From Candidatus Caenarcanales bacterium (lineage in GTDB: Bacteria > Cyanobacteriota > Vampirovibrionia > LMEP-6097): a DNA stretch of 36,337 bases. Location of the stretch: NCBI GenBank assembly GCA_013216135.1, contig JABSOS010000027.1, forward strand, positions 1-36,337. The letters are read 5' to 3'. The notes beneath the pieces were generated by a model that was given only the letters and a program-made list of their open reading frames with translations, was not told the origin of the DNA and searched no databases. Shown here one piece after another: positions 26,290 to 33,625 of the stretch; the stretch's first letter is position 1; each line of letters starts with the position of its first letter. The position numbers and the translations under genes were made by a program.

Positions 26290-26520
26290 AGCTACTTAAA
26301 TATTTTTAAAGATAATTAAGTAGTCGGGAGTTCGCAAATCGCCAAATGAACGACTACTCTAAGTTTTAAGCCGAGGCTCTGGACATAGATAGAGTCTCCC
26401 GGCTAAAGAGGAAGTTATAGCCAGGAGATATCGTATTTTACAGTCGGATATCTCTATCGACTGCATTTGGAGAGGTTGCGACACCCCAGAATTGTTAAAG
26501 CACAATTCCAAGATATAATC
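26262..26520 (-). ncRNA. Structured 5' leader with pseudoknot and intrinsic terminator (candidate riboswitch or attenuator)
   Basis: About 260 nt upstream of the gene at 26237 are packed with paired elements. An H-type pseudoknot is formed by GAGATATC 26425-26432 with GATATCTC 26447-26454, interleaved with CAGTCG 26441-26446 and CGACTG 26458-26463. Other helices are AGCCG 26369-26373/26400-26404 enclosing CTCT/AGAG; GTAGTCG 26320-26326/26351-26357; and, competing with the last, CTACTTAA 26292-26299/26316-26323. The minus-strand end is an intrinsic terminator (26261-26289). GGAGAGG at 26469-26475 could pair, as RNA, with the terminator's 3' arm and act as antiterminator. I cannot match it to a known riboswitch class. 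A free-standing small RNA is the alternative. Confidence 0.6.
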
Positions 26521-26566
26521 TTAATAGATTTTACTAATTAGGTGTTTAAATTAAGAGAAAAATCAG

Positions 26567-27649
26567 TTGTCATTTTGGAAAGATTATAGTGATGGATATA
26601 TATACAGCGGAGATAATCCTTCTGAAGATTTCTATAGAGAAGGGCTGTATAACTTTTTACCTGAAACATTTGCAGTGAAGACTAAAACAAAAGATGGCTT
26701 AGACATTATTCTTCTTATTAAAGATATGCAAATAAATCATTTAATAATAAGTCCCATTATATTCTTTGATTTTTATGCAGAAGACGCATTTAGATCCTCA
26801 TTAAGTGACTTATTTGATTACATTCAAAATATTAAGGATCATAATATAAAAGTTTATTTAGAAGATCTTGAAATATCATCTTCTAGTGTGATTAGAAATA
26901 TTGAGGATATTTATATTGAGAATTATAGTCATTATAGCTGTTTCACTACATTTAAAGAGTCGACATTGAATTTTATTAAAGAACAGGATGCTGGAGTATG
27001 CTTGCTTTATGAAATAGCTAATAATATGCCTCTTGAGTATATTTATGATTACTTACCGACAATCTTAATTTTGATCAAACTTACAGAATTTGATTCAGGT
27101 TTAAATAGACTTGGTATTCATTCAGGCACTATAATTCGCGAAACGGGTCTTAATTTATGGTTTTCTTTCGACGAATTTTATAGGAAAAATAAATATTGCC
27201 TCACATCAAAAAGGAAATTAAATCAGCATGGGCTGTTTTGCAATAAACTAAAATATGACCAATTTATTGATAAAGATAAACCTAATAAATTTTATACAAG
27301 CTTAAGGAAAAGTGCCTCATATAACGAAATTAAGCAATTAATATTGAACTTTATTCTTGAATCAATTGAACTTAATCAAGGAAAAGAGTCGTATGCTGGT
27401 GGGTATATTCCTAAGCTTCATAATACTATCAAAGGTTTTATACACGATAAAGCTTCCGAATGGTTGACTAATGGTTATATAAAACTAAAAGAAGATTTTT
27501 CTGAAATACAAAGAGTTGATTTTAAGCATATCTGCAGTGAAATATCTCATTGTTATAAATTAAGTGAAGGACATGTGGCCCTCCATGTTCCTGCGATTTT
27601 TTCATTTATTGAAGAAATACTGCAGGAAATTAAACACCACACCAAGTAA
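26567..27649 (+). CDS. Element-encoded protein of unknown function
   Basis: A 360-residue protein starting at TTG 26567 (no ATG upstream in frame, and no convincing ribosome site). It has an acidic, aromatic N terminus (SFWKDYSDGYIYSGDN, PSEDFY) and no signal peptide or membrane helix. Near the end are HIKHH-like residues, and a helical segment LIKLTEFDSGLNRLGIHSG lies in the middle. I recognise no family. It lies between the structured leader of the divergent operon and the replication module. 97 bp separate it from the small ORF at 27747, so it may be expressed separately. Confidence 0.55.
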   Translation: MSFWKDYSDGYIYSGDNPSEDFYREGLYNFLPETFAVKTKTKDGLDIILLIKDMQINHLIISPIIFFDFYAEDAFRSSLSDLFDYIQNIKDHNIKVYLEDLEISSSSVIRNIEDIYIENYSHYSCFTTFKESTLNFIKEQDAGVCLLYEIANNMPLEYIYDYLPTILILIKLTEFDSGLNRLGIHSGTIIRETGLNLWFSFDEFYRKNKYCLTSKRKLNQHGLFCNKLKYDQFIDKDKPNKFYTSLRKSASYNEIKQLILNFILESIELNQGKESYAGGYIPKLHNTIKGFIHDKASEWLTNGYIKLKEDFSEIQRVDFKHICSEISHCYKLSEGHVALHVPAIFSFIEEILQEIKHHTK

Positions 27650-27746
27650 AAAGCTTCTCAAATCTTTGAAACTTTAAATGGTTCCTGCAGTAATCAATTA
27701 GAGACTAACCCTTCTAAAATTTATTTTAGTTAGGAGATTATAAGAG

Positions 27747-27947
27747 ATGAAATCAAAAGCTATAAAAGAGTTTACCAAAATTTATGAAAATGAGTTTGGT
27801 ATCAAACTTACTTTTTCTGAAGCAAATTCGCTAGCTTCCAAATTTCTAAATCTTTTCAATCGAGTAATCAATGAAATAGAAAACAAAAGTAAAAAAGGAG
27901 ACGACTCTGATGTCACTAATCAAAAAAAAAGAGCCCAGCGCTCTTAA
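27747..27947 (+). CDS. Small protein upstream of the primase-helicase
   Basis: A 66-residue protein preceded by a good ribosome site (AGGAG). The core 'FTKIYENEFGIKLTFSEANSLASKFLNLFNRVI' follows a pattern I associate with small proteins found beside recombinases on mobile elements of candidate phyla: an E-F-G-I-x-L-x-x-x-E-A stretch and a leucine/asparagine-rich helix. The role is unknown; a DNA-binding or replication accessory is possible. Its end overlaps the primase gene by 38 bp in another frame, which suggests coupled translation. Confidence 0.6.
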   Translation: MKSKAIKEFTKIYENEFGIKLTFSEANSLASKFLNLFNRVINEIENKSKKGDDSDVTNQKKRAQRS

Positions 27948-30306
27948 TAAAAACACTGGACCAAATCAAACTAATGATAATAATACCATGCAGCAAAGTA
28001 TTCCTATAAAAAGAATGCCTTGCTCAATTAATAAAAAGCTTGTTAATAAAGCAACTCAAAAAGAAGTAGCCAGATACAACAACCTATTTGAACCATTGGA
28101 ATTAACAGCAAAAGAATTAGCTAGCTATATCAAAAATAATGGTTATGCTTATAACACTGTATATAAAGGGATTAGAAAAGCTGAGAATTTTATCAGAGCG
28201 GGATTTGTATCTCTTGATTTCGATTCTGGTTTTACATTGGAATCAGCTAAAAATCATCCCTTTATAAAACAATATGCTTCATTTATTTACACAACTCCTA
28301 GTCACCAAAAAGGTAATAAGGGAGACAGATTTAGAGTTGTATTTGAACTCAGTAGAATAATTTATGATGCTAAAGAGTTCATCAAGCTATTAAAAGGCTT
28401 GTTGGAAAAATTTCTTCAAGCAGACCAATCCTGTAAAGATCCAACTCGGATCTTTTTTGGCTCTCTTGATTGTGAGTTGACGATGCTTGAAAATATATTA
28501 CCTGACGAAATGATAAAAGAATTGATAGAGCTAGGTTCAGAAAAGAAATGTAAGAGAAAAAATAATTATAAAAAACAGTCTCATAGAAAAGATGATCCAA
28601 CTTTGGATCAGATTAGAGAAATGCTTTCATATATTGATCCTATGCCAGGCTATGAAATATGGAGAGATCTCATATGGGCTGTTAAGTCATGGGGATATTT
28701 AAACAATATTTCTGATGAAGTGATAAAAGAATTAATTGAAGAGTGGAGCCCTGACTATAAAACAGGAGGTAAAGCTATTGATAGTTTACTAGAAAACTAT
28801 GAACATGGTCGTATGTCAATAGGTACTCTTGTTCACCATGCTCATCAAAATGGCTATAAGCCCCCACAAAGTAAATATCCATCAACATCTGGTCAAGTTG
28901 CTATGCAAGATTTATTTTTTGAAACCAGTTCTTACGCATCCTTTGGGGATAACCTCTACCATTATTCAAATGGATACTTCAAATTAATTCCTGAAGAAGT
29001 TTTAAGAAAAAAAATTTCTGATTATTTTGATACATATATAACAAATTCTGAGGAGGGCACAACAGGTTATGCAAGTACTAATGCAATAGAATCTGCATTG
29101 AAATATGTCAAAACTCGATACTTTAGAGATCCTGATACGGCGAATCCACCTGGAGTTAATCTGAGAAATGGTTATCTAAAGCTTAGCTATGATCATTTAG
29201 GTAATCCTATATTTAAGTTTTTAGACCATTCACCAGAGTACTTTTTTACTTATAAGGCTGACTTTGATTTTAACCCTAAAGCTGATTCAAGTATCTTTGA
29301 CGAAGCTCTTGATAATATCTTGGACTCTGACCAACAGAAAATATTATTAAGGAGTCTTGCTGGTGCATTTGATTTAGAAAAAGTCAGAATTAAGCAAGGG
29401 AGAGCTGTAAGAATTCAACTACTATATGGTGATGGTAGTAATGGTAAAGATACGGTTAGAGAGTGGGTTTGTAAGTTATATAAAAATTTAAGTATGACCT
29501 TTATTGGCTTGCAGGCATTTAGGAATGCTGATAATGGAAGGTTATTTGGTGTTTTAGGCTTAGCTACGAGTCGGATAAATTGGTCTTCAGAAAATAAGGC
29601 TATTTCCTTAGATCAATGTCAATCACTGAAAAATTGTGCCACTGGTGATCCTTTAGAAGTTGAGGAGAAGTTTAAACAAGGATTTGCAATAACTCCTAAG
29701 TCCGTTATGTTTTTTAATATAAATCAAATCCCGAGGCTTGAAGCCCAGCAAGAAGCTATTGCTACTAGGTATGGTGTTTTGCATTTTAAAAACACTTTTA
29801 AATCTAAGCCTGATCCAGAAAATCCACGTGAGAAGAAAGCTGATCCAAGATTAAAAGAAGATACTAAATTTATCATAGAAAATATAATGCCAGCTTTTCT
29901 CAATAGGTTAGTCAAGGAATTTAAAGAGCTTTTAAAAGAAGGGATTGATTATTCTTGTAATGAATCGCTGATGCAAGATATAAGAGAAGATAATGATCAT
30001 TTTCTTGAATTTGTGAATCAATCAGGGCTTGTTGAATGTGGTATAAAAGACGGTCTTAATGCGTCTAAGATTTTTGCAAGATATCAAGATTATTGTTTAG
30101 ATTATGGCTTGGTTGATATTGATGATCGAGGAAATATCATTAGATATCACGATCCAAGTAAATATGACCGTGTTGTTAGAAATGTTCGTCAGATTACTAT
30201 TAGGCTAAAGGAAGTATTTCCTCATTTAAATAAAGTAAGATCGGGCTCAAAAGGAAGAAGGTTAGGATTAAATTTCTTAGTTGAACAGGAAGATTTATCT
30301 ATTTAG
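27910..30306 (+). CDS. Primase-helicase (AEP primase, PriCT-like, D5/SF3 helicase)
   Basis: A 798-residue replication protein. Residues about 50-200 look like an archaeo-eukaryotic primase domain: metal-binding D-F-D at 103-105, an S-H pair at 131-132, and R in the FRVVFEL strand, with DPTRIFFGS near 177-185. Residues 230-320 match the PriCT_2-type linker (DQIREMLSYIDPMPGYEIWRDL). The rest is a D5-like superfamily 3 helicase with Walker A GDGSNGKDT at 507-515, where the usual Ser/Thr after GK is Asp. Such proteins open the origin and prime replication of plasmids, phages and satellites. ATG 27910 is preceded by AAAAGGAGA. It sits 5 bp before the annotated extension of the recombinase and about 63 bp before its likely start, so the two form an operon with the small ORF. 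Supports the element replicating as a circle. Confidence 0.82.
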   Translation: MSLIKKKEPSALNKNTGPNQTNDNNTMQQSIPIKRMPCSINKKLVNKATQKEVARYNNLFEPLELTAKELASYIKNNGYAYNTVYKGIRKAENFIRAGFVSLDFDSGFTLESAKNHPFIKQYASFIYTTPSHQKGNKGDRFRVVFELSRIIYDAKEFIKLLKGLLEKFLQADQSCKDPTRIFFGSLDCELTMLENILPDEMIKELIELGSEKKCKRKNNYKKQSHRKDDPTLDQIREMLSYIDPMPGYEIWRDLIWAVKSWGYLNNISDEVIKELIEEWSPDYKTGGKAIDSLLENYEHGRMSIGTLVHHAHQNGYKPPQSKYPSTSGQVAMQDLFFETSSYASFGDNLYHYSNGYFKLIPEEVLRKKISDYFDTYITNSEEGTTGYASTNAIESALKYVKTRYFRDPDTANPPGVNLRNGYLKLSYDHLGNPIFKFLDHSPEYFFTYKADFDFNPKADSSIFDEALDNILDSDQQKILLRSLAGAFDLEKVRIKQGRAVRIQLLYGDGSNGKDTVREWVCKLYKNLSMTFIGLQAFRNADNGRLFGVLGLATSRINWSSENKAISLDQCQSLKNCATGDPLEVEEKFKQGFAITPKSVMFFNINQIPRLEAQQEAIATRYGVLHFKNTFKSKPDPENPREKKADPRLKEDTKFIIENIMPAFLNRLVKEFKELLKEGIDYSCNESLMQDIREDNDHFLEFVNQSGLVECGIKDGLNASKIFARYQDYCLDYGLVDIDDRGNIIRYHDPSKYDRVVRNVRQITIRLKEVFPHLNKVRSGSKGRRLGLNFLVEQEDLSI

Positions 30307-30368
30307 ATACAATGGAGGGTGGCGTAAGGTACGTCACCTTTTTGTTTATAAAGGGATTGCAGAAAAAA

Positions 30369-32123
30369 ATGAAATATGGCTTATATGTAAGAAAATCAAG
30401 CGAAGACTCTGGAAAGCAAGTCCAGTCTATTGAAAATCAAATAGAAGTTCTTAAGGCTTTGGCTGAAAAGAATAATCTCACAATATTTAAAACTTATCAG
30501 GAATCTAAATCAGCAAAGATTCCATATAAACGTGAGCAATTTCAAAAAATGATAATTGATCTCCAAGAAGGAATCATCGACGGAATTATATGCTGGAAAC
30601 TAGATAGACTCAGTAGAAACCCAATTGATGGAGGAACTATACATCACTACTTGCTTGAAGGTGTAATTAAAGAAATCGTAACCCATGAAAAAACTTATTA
30701 TCCATGTGATAACTCAATCATGATGAGTGTTGAGCTTGGTATGGCTACTGAGTATTCACAAGCCTTAAGTAAAAATACAAAAAGAGGACAAGCTTTCAAA
30801 GTTCAAAGAGGTTCCTACCCAGGACAAGCACCTTTAGGCTATATGAATACAGTTGATCGAATTAAAGGTGAAAGAGATATTGTTCCTGACCCAGATAGAT
30901 TTAAGCTAGTTAGAGAATTATGGGACCTCTTGCTCACTGGTGATTACTCAGTAATGAAACTAGTTAATCATGCAAAGCAGATAGGACTTAAAATACCTGC
31001 AACTAGAAGTAAAACCGAAAGATATATTTCTAAAACAGGATTATATAAACTATTTCAAAATCCTTTCTACTATGGTGCTTTTAACTGGTCTGGGAAAATT
31101 CATGAGGGTAATCATGAACCATTAGTAAGTAAGGAGGAATTTGATTTAGCTCAGGAGTTAATTTCAAAAAGAGATAGACCTAAGTTATATAAACATAAAT
31201 TTGCTTTTACTCGTTTAATTGAATGTGGTGAGTGTGGTTCTGTACTCCACGCAGAGCATAAAGACAAGGTACGTAAAGATGGTTCAGTTAATAAGAGAAG
31301 CTATTACAGGTGTACTCATCGAAAAATTGGTGTTGCTTGTACCCAAAAAGGTATAAGAGCCGAAAATCTTGACGAGCAAATGTTAGACATACTAGAGTCT
31401 ATTACAGTACCTCACACATTTATTGATTGGGCAAAGAAATGGCTTAAAGACCAGACCGAGGAAAACGCTATAAAAGATCAGTTAATTTTGAAACAACAAG
31501 AGTGTTCTTTAAATAAACTCAATAAGCAAATTGAAAAGCTTGTAGATATGAAGTTAGAAGATTTAATAGACATTGATACCTTTAAGGCTAAAAAAGAGTC
31601 TTTAATAAAAGAGAAACGGTCCGTGGAAAGTTCTATGAAGCTCAACACAGAGTCACAAGACTATAAAGCAGAGAAGATTATAGAAGTATTTGAATTTTGT
31701 AAGGTTGTAAAAGAAATATTTGAAACAGGCTCTATTGATGATAAAAACTTAGTTCTTAAAGCTTTAGGGGCTAAGTTTTCAATGAAAGATCAAGTCCTAA
31801 GTGTTGAATTATCTAAGCCATTCCAGCTCATTCAAGAGGGGCGTATAAGTCAAATGGTGTTAAATCCAAAATACGCCACCCTCAATACTCGCTCTAGCTC
31901 TGAGAATAGCCCAGAAGAACAGGCTCTAATCAAAAATGGTGGAGGCGGAGGGGAACTGCCCCCCTCGTCCGAAAAAGCTTTATTAGGAAGTACTACAAGC
32001 TTAGTCACTGGGTCTGAGCTTTTACCGTGCTCACGATCAGAGACAATCAACGGGTTTTTAAGCCTTAATCTTTATCTTCTAGCCAAGCTTAATAAAATTC
32101 TAGAAGATGCACTTACCAAGTAA
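30369..32123 (+). CDS. Large serine recombinase of the element; C terminus altered by integration
   Basis: About 584 residues from ATG 30369 (the MKYGLYVRKSSED start fits the family; 19 extra in-frame codons upstream are unlikely to be used). Resolvase domain: catalytic Ser10 in YVRKSSEDSGKQ, and WKLDRLSRNPIDGG with the conserved arginines. It is followed by the recombinase domain (YPGQAPLGYMN), a zinc ribbon (CGECGSVLHAEH with a later YRCTHRK and ACTQKG), and a coiled coil (about 375-440). Such enzymes cut attP and attB and join them in a directional manner. The frame crosses the right repeat at 31937 and its last about 62 codons (GGGELPP onward) are antisense to the tmRNA gene, so this end exists only in the integrated state. 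In the excised circle the gene would end at the tail now found at 16605-16688. Confidence 0.9.
   Translation: MKYGLYVRKSSEDSGKQVQSIENQIEVLKALAEKNNLTIFKTYQESKSAKIPYKREQFQKMIIDLQEGIIDGIICWKLDRLSRNPIDGGTIHHYLLEGVIKEIVTHEKTYYPCDNSIMMSVELGMATEYSQALSKNTKRGQAFKVQRGSYPGQAPLGYMNTVDRIKGERDIVPDPDRFKLVRELWDLLLTGDYSVMKLVNHAKQIGLKIPATRSKTERYISKTGLYKLFQNPFYYGAFNWSGKIHEGNHEPLVSKEEFDLAQELISKRDRPKLYKHKFAFTRLIECGECGSVLHAEHKDKVRKDGSVNKRSYYRCTHRKIGVACTQKGIRAENLDEQMLDILESITVPHTFIDWAKKWLKDQTEENAIKDQLILKQQECSLNKLNKQIEKLVDMKLEDLIDIDTFKAKKESLIKEKRSVESSMKLNTESQDYKAEKIIEVFEFCKVVKEIFETGSIDDKNLVLKALGAKFSMKDQVLSVELSKPFQLIQEGRISQMVLNPKYATLNTRSSSENSPEEQALIKNGGGGGELPPSSEKALLGSTTSLVTGSELLPCSRSETINGFLSLNLYLLAKLNKILEDALTK
31874..31946 (+). 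repeat. Right attachment-site direct repeat (attR-like), overlapping the ssrA 3' end
   Basis: This copy matches 16532-16604 with one mismatch; 31882-31946 is perfect. Its last 10 bp, TGGTGGAGGC, are the complement of the tmRNA 3' end (GCCTCCACCA). It therefore contains the insertion site and the chromosomal junction. Confidence 0.85.
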
Positions 32124-32371
32124 ATGCCCTATCTTTAATGACTCAGTAAGCCAACATTAAAGTAGGGAAGTTAGCCTCAGTTTGTCGGGCTGTTTCTTGA
32201 TATCAGACGACTAAGCAGCCATTCTGTAGCTATCAAGTGAAACTACGTTAGTTTCGTGTACTTCACTGTTGAATTCAGCACTTAATTTGTGCACCGGTTT
32301 TTACATGGTCCAATTGCTTCCATGACTTGCACTTCAAAACGCAGGTTCTCCGTCAAAGCTAATACGCCCCC
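31937..32371 (-). ncRNA. ssrA: Transfer-messenger RNA (tmRNA)
   Basis: A 435-nt RNA on the minus strand. Its 5' end GGGGGCGTATTAGCTTTGAC (from 32371) pairs with the 3' acceptor CGCCTCC (31941-31947), followed by A and CCA (31937-31939). The 3' half contains the expected TTTTTCGGACG just before the T-arm. The tag reading frame runs from GCT 32279 to TAG 32211, is 22 codons long and ends DSYRMAA, the hydrophobic-Ala-Ala end recognised by ClpXP-type proteases. It rescues stalled ribosomes with SmpB (not in this window). The T-arm reads GGGGGCAGTTCCCC, so its loop lacks the usual TTCRANY. T5 of the right repeat directly follows the 3' end. The exact tag start is inferred. Confidence 0.88.
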
Positions 32372-32391
32372 ATAATTTAGGGTTCACGTAT

Positions 32392-32409
32392 TATCTCTTA
32401 AAAGAGATA
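32392..32409. promoter_or_regulatory. 18-bp perfect palindrome upstream of ssrA
   Basis: TATCTCTT 32392-32399, AA, AAGAGATA 32402-32409. It lies about 20 bp upstream of the mature tmRNA 5' end on the minus strand, overlapping the region where a promoter -10 box (TAATAC at 32387-32392) could be. It may be an operator or a structural hairpin. From 32410 to 32540 I see nothing else. Confidence 0.4.
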
Positions 32410-32540
32410 AATATTCCACCTTTCAGTTTACGAACTGGATAAATAACTTACCCAGTGGATTAACAATCTTACCACTTCTTGGTTATGAAACTACTAATTA
32501 AGGCTTTATTCAGTGATTCCCGCAACTTTTGCGTATTTAA

Positions 32541-32578
32541 TTGAAAATTGGGTCTAATGTAATTACATTGTAGTTACA
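32541..32578 (+). promoter_or_regulatory. mazEF promoter and autoregulatory operator
   Basis: TTGAAA 32541-32546 and TACATT 32564-32569, 17 bp apart, form a sigma-70 promoter. Two near-identical 10-bp palindromes, TGTAATTACA 32558-32567 and TGTAGTTACA 32569-32578, cover the -10 box and the transcription start. That is the expected arrangement for AbrB/MazE-type autoregulation by the antitoxin. Confidence 0.72.
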
Positions 32579-32587
32579 TGGTTGGTC

Positions 32588-32860
32588 ATGAAAAATAAGC
32601 TTAAAGTAATTGAAATAGGTAACTCTAAAGGTCTTAGACTTGGGACTGCTATCTTAAAGTTTTTAGATGATCCTGATTATTTAGAGGTTGAGTTAGTCGA
32701 TGATAAGTTAGTTTTATCGAAAGTTAAAGAAGGACGTTTAGGCTGGGAAGAAGCTTTTAAAAATGCTTCCCGTGAAGAATTTGATGATTCGGATAATAAA
32801 GTAAATAAAGCTTTGTTGAACCTTGAAAATGATTGGGATCTAGATGAATGGACATGGTAG
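32588..32860 (+). CDS. mazE: MazE-type antitoxin (AbrB/SpoVT fold)
   Basis: A 90-residue protein from ATG 32588 (a TTG two codons upstream is less likely). The N-terminal 45 residues match the swapped-hairpin AbrB fold: KVIEIGNSKGLRLGTAIL, then VELVDDKLVLSKV, with the IGNSKGLRL motif common to MazE antitoxins. The acidic C-terminal tail (WEEAFKNASREEFDDSDNK and DWDLDEWTW) is the intrinsically disordered segment that covers the toxin. It binds its own promoter (palindromes directly upstream). The next gene, the MazF-type toxin, starts within its last codons (ATG 32854), so the pair is translationally coupled. Confidence 0.82.
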   Translation: MKNKLKVIEIGNSKGLRLGTAILKFLDDPDYLEVELVDDKLVLSKVKEGRLGWEEAFKNASREEFDDSDNKVNKALLNLENDWDLDEWTW

Positions 32861-33182
32861 ATTCTGTAAAACGATTTGATGTTTTTGGGGTGAATTTAGA
32901 CCCTAGTTTAGGTAAGGAAATTAAAAAATACGACCTGCTGTCGTTATTTCACCTGATGAAATGAATAAATATTTAGGAACTGTAATTATTGCTCCTCTAA
33001 CTTCTTCTCTTAGGAATTATCCTACTAGAGTGAATCACACTTTTCAGAAAAAAAATGGTCAAATTGTTTTAGATCAAATTAGAGCAATTGATAAACAGAG
33101 ACTTGTTTCTAAAATGGGAGTCATTAGCTCTAAAACTGCTGAAAAAGTATGTAATCTTCTTAATGAAATGTTTGAATACTAA
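32854..33182 (+). pseudogene. mazF: MazF-type toxin, frameshifted
   Basis: MazF toxins are endoribonucleases that cut mRNA in stressed cells. Two frames read as one protein of about 109 residues. The first, from ATG 32854, is MVDSVKRFDVFGVNLDPSLGKEIKK and stops at 32958-32960 after a frame change in the A6 run 32923-32928. The second reads RPAVVISPDEMNKYLGTVIIAPLTSS to its end and includes the C-terminal QIRAIDKQRLV, the conserved part of the RNase site. EIKK followed by RPAVV at the break, as in ordinary MazF, shows that one extra A would restore the protein. The start of the second piece (32961) has no ribosome site of its own. Either the toxin is dead or a base is missing from the sequence. 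Confidence 0.8.
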
Positions 33183-33580
33183 TTCTTATTCATAAGCCCG
33201 ATAATCAATCCAATTATTAAACTCTCTAGAAATATCCCCGCAAACCAAGCTACAGCAAGAATCATAGGGATTGGCATGTAGGCATAGAGTCCGAACTGGC
33301 TGATACCGAAAAGAAGCCCTAAAAATGAACCGAAGATTAGTCCTGATTTCACGCCATATTCTTTAACTAATAATTTATAGAATAAGACGCTGAATAATGA
33401 GAAAAGTATTTGAACAGCTGAAGATAATGGAAAGAAACTTTGCATTGCTTCTGGTGGGCGCCATAGGCTTGCAGTCTCCATGTATAAGCCTCTTAACATA
33501 AAGCCATGGAAAATCATTTCAAATAGAAATACGAAGATGAAGACTACTAGTGAGGTGATAAAAACTTTTTTTGTATCCAT
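33179..33580 (-). CDS. Four-helix membrane protein of unknown function
   Basis: A 133-residue protein with four hydrophobic segments (about residues 7-27, 48-72, 77-97 and 103-130). The first holds FIFVFLFEMIFHGFML and the second is preceded by SLWRPPEAMQSFF; this layout resembles small DUF1761-like proteins but I cannot assign a family. It converges with mazF, overlapping by a few bases, and is divergent from the SIMPL gene, sharing a 45-bp intergenic region. Start ATG 33580. Confidence 0.6.
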   Translation of the reverse strand: MDTKKVFITSLVVFIFVFLFEMIFHGFMLRGLYMETASLWRPPEAMQSFFPLSSAVQILFSLFSVLFYKLLVKEYGVKSGLIFGSFLGLLFGISQFGLYAYMPIPMILAVAWFAGIFLESLIIGLIIGLMNKN

Positions 33581-33625
33581 AAATTAAAATTTATCATAAT
33601 ACTCTGCTAATATTTACTTATACTT

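Larger units (their letters stand above)
16540..31946. mobile_element. Integrative element inserted at the 3' end of ssrA, carrying a Hachiman defence system
   Basis: About 15.4 kb lies between two 65-bp direct repeats. The right repeat runs into an intact tmRNA gene, a classic integration target. Inside, next to the right end, is a replication/integration module: a small ORF, an AEP-type primase-helicase and a large serine recombinase. Cargo includes hamA and hamB, several unknown genes, membrane proteins and an IS200/IS605 remnant. There are no conjugation or phage structural genes, so it is best described as a mobilisable or plasmid-like integrative element or satellite. Exact crossover bases cannot be fixed from the repeat alone, because tandem insertion of related elements would enlarge it. 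Confidence 0.8.

Noticed and set aside
26261..26520. Considered as a second tmRNA, RNase P RNA or 6S RNA
   Set aside because: It lacks the acceptor stem and tag of tmRNA, the conserved blocks of RNase P RNA and the single long bulged hairpin of 6S RNA.
31850..32050. Open frame on the minus strand opposite the recombinase end
   Set aside because: It lies inside the tmRNA 3' half and the repeat; the RNA gene explains the sequence, and the frame has no ribosome site.
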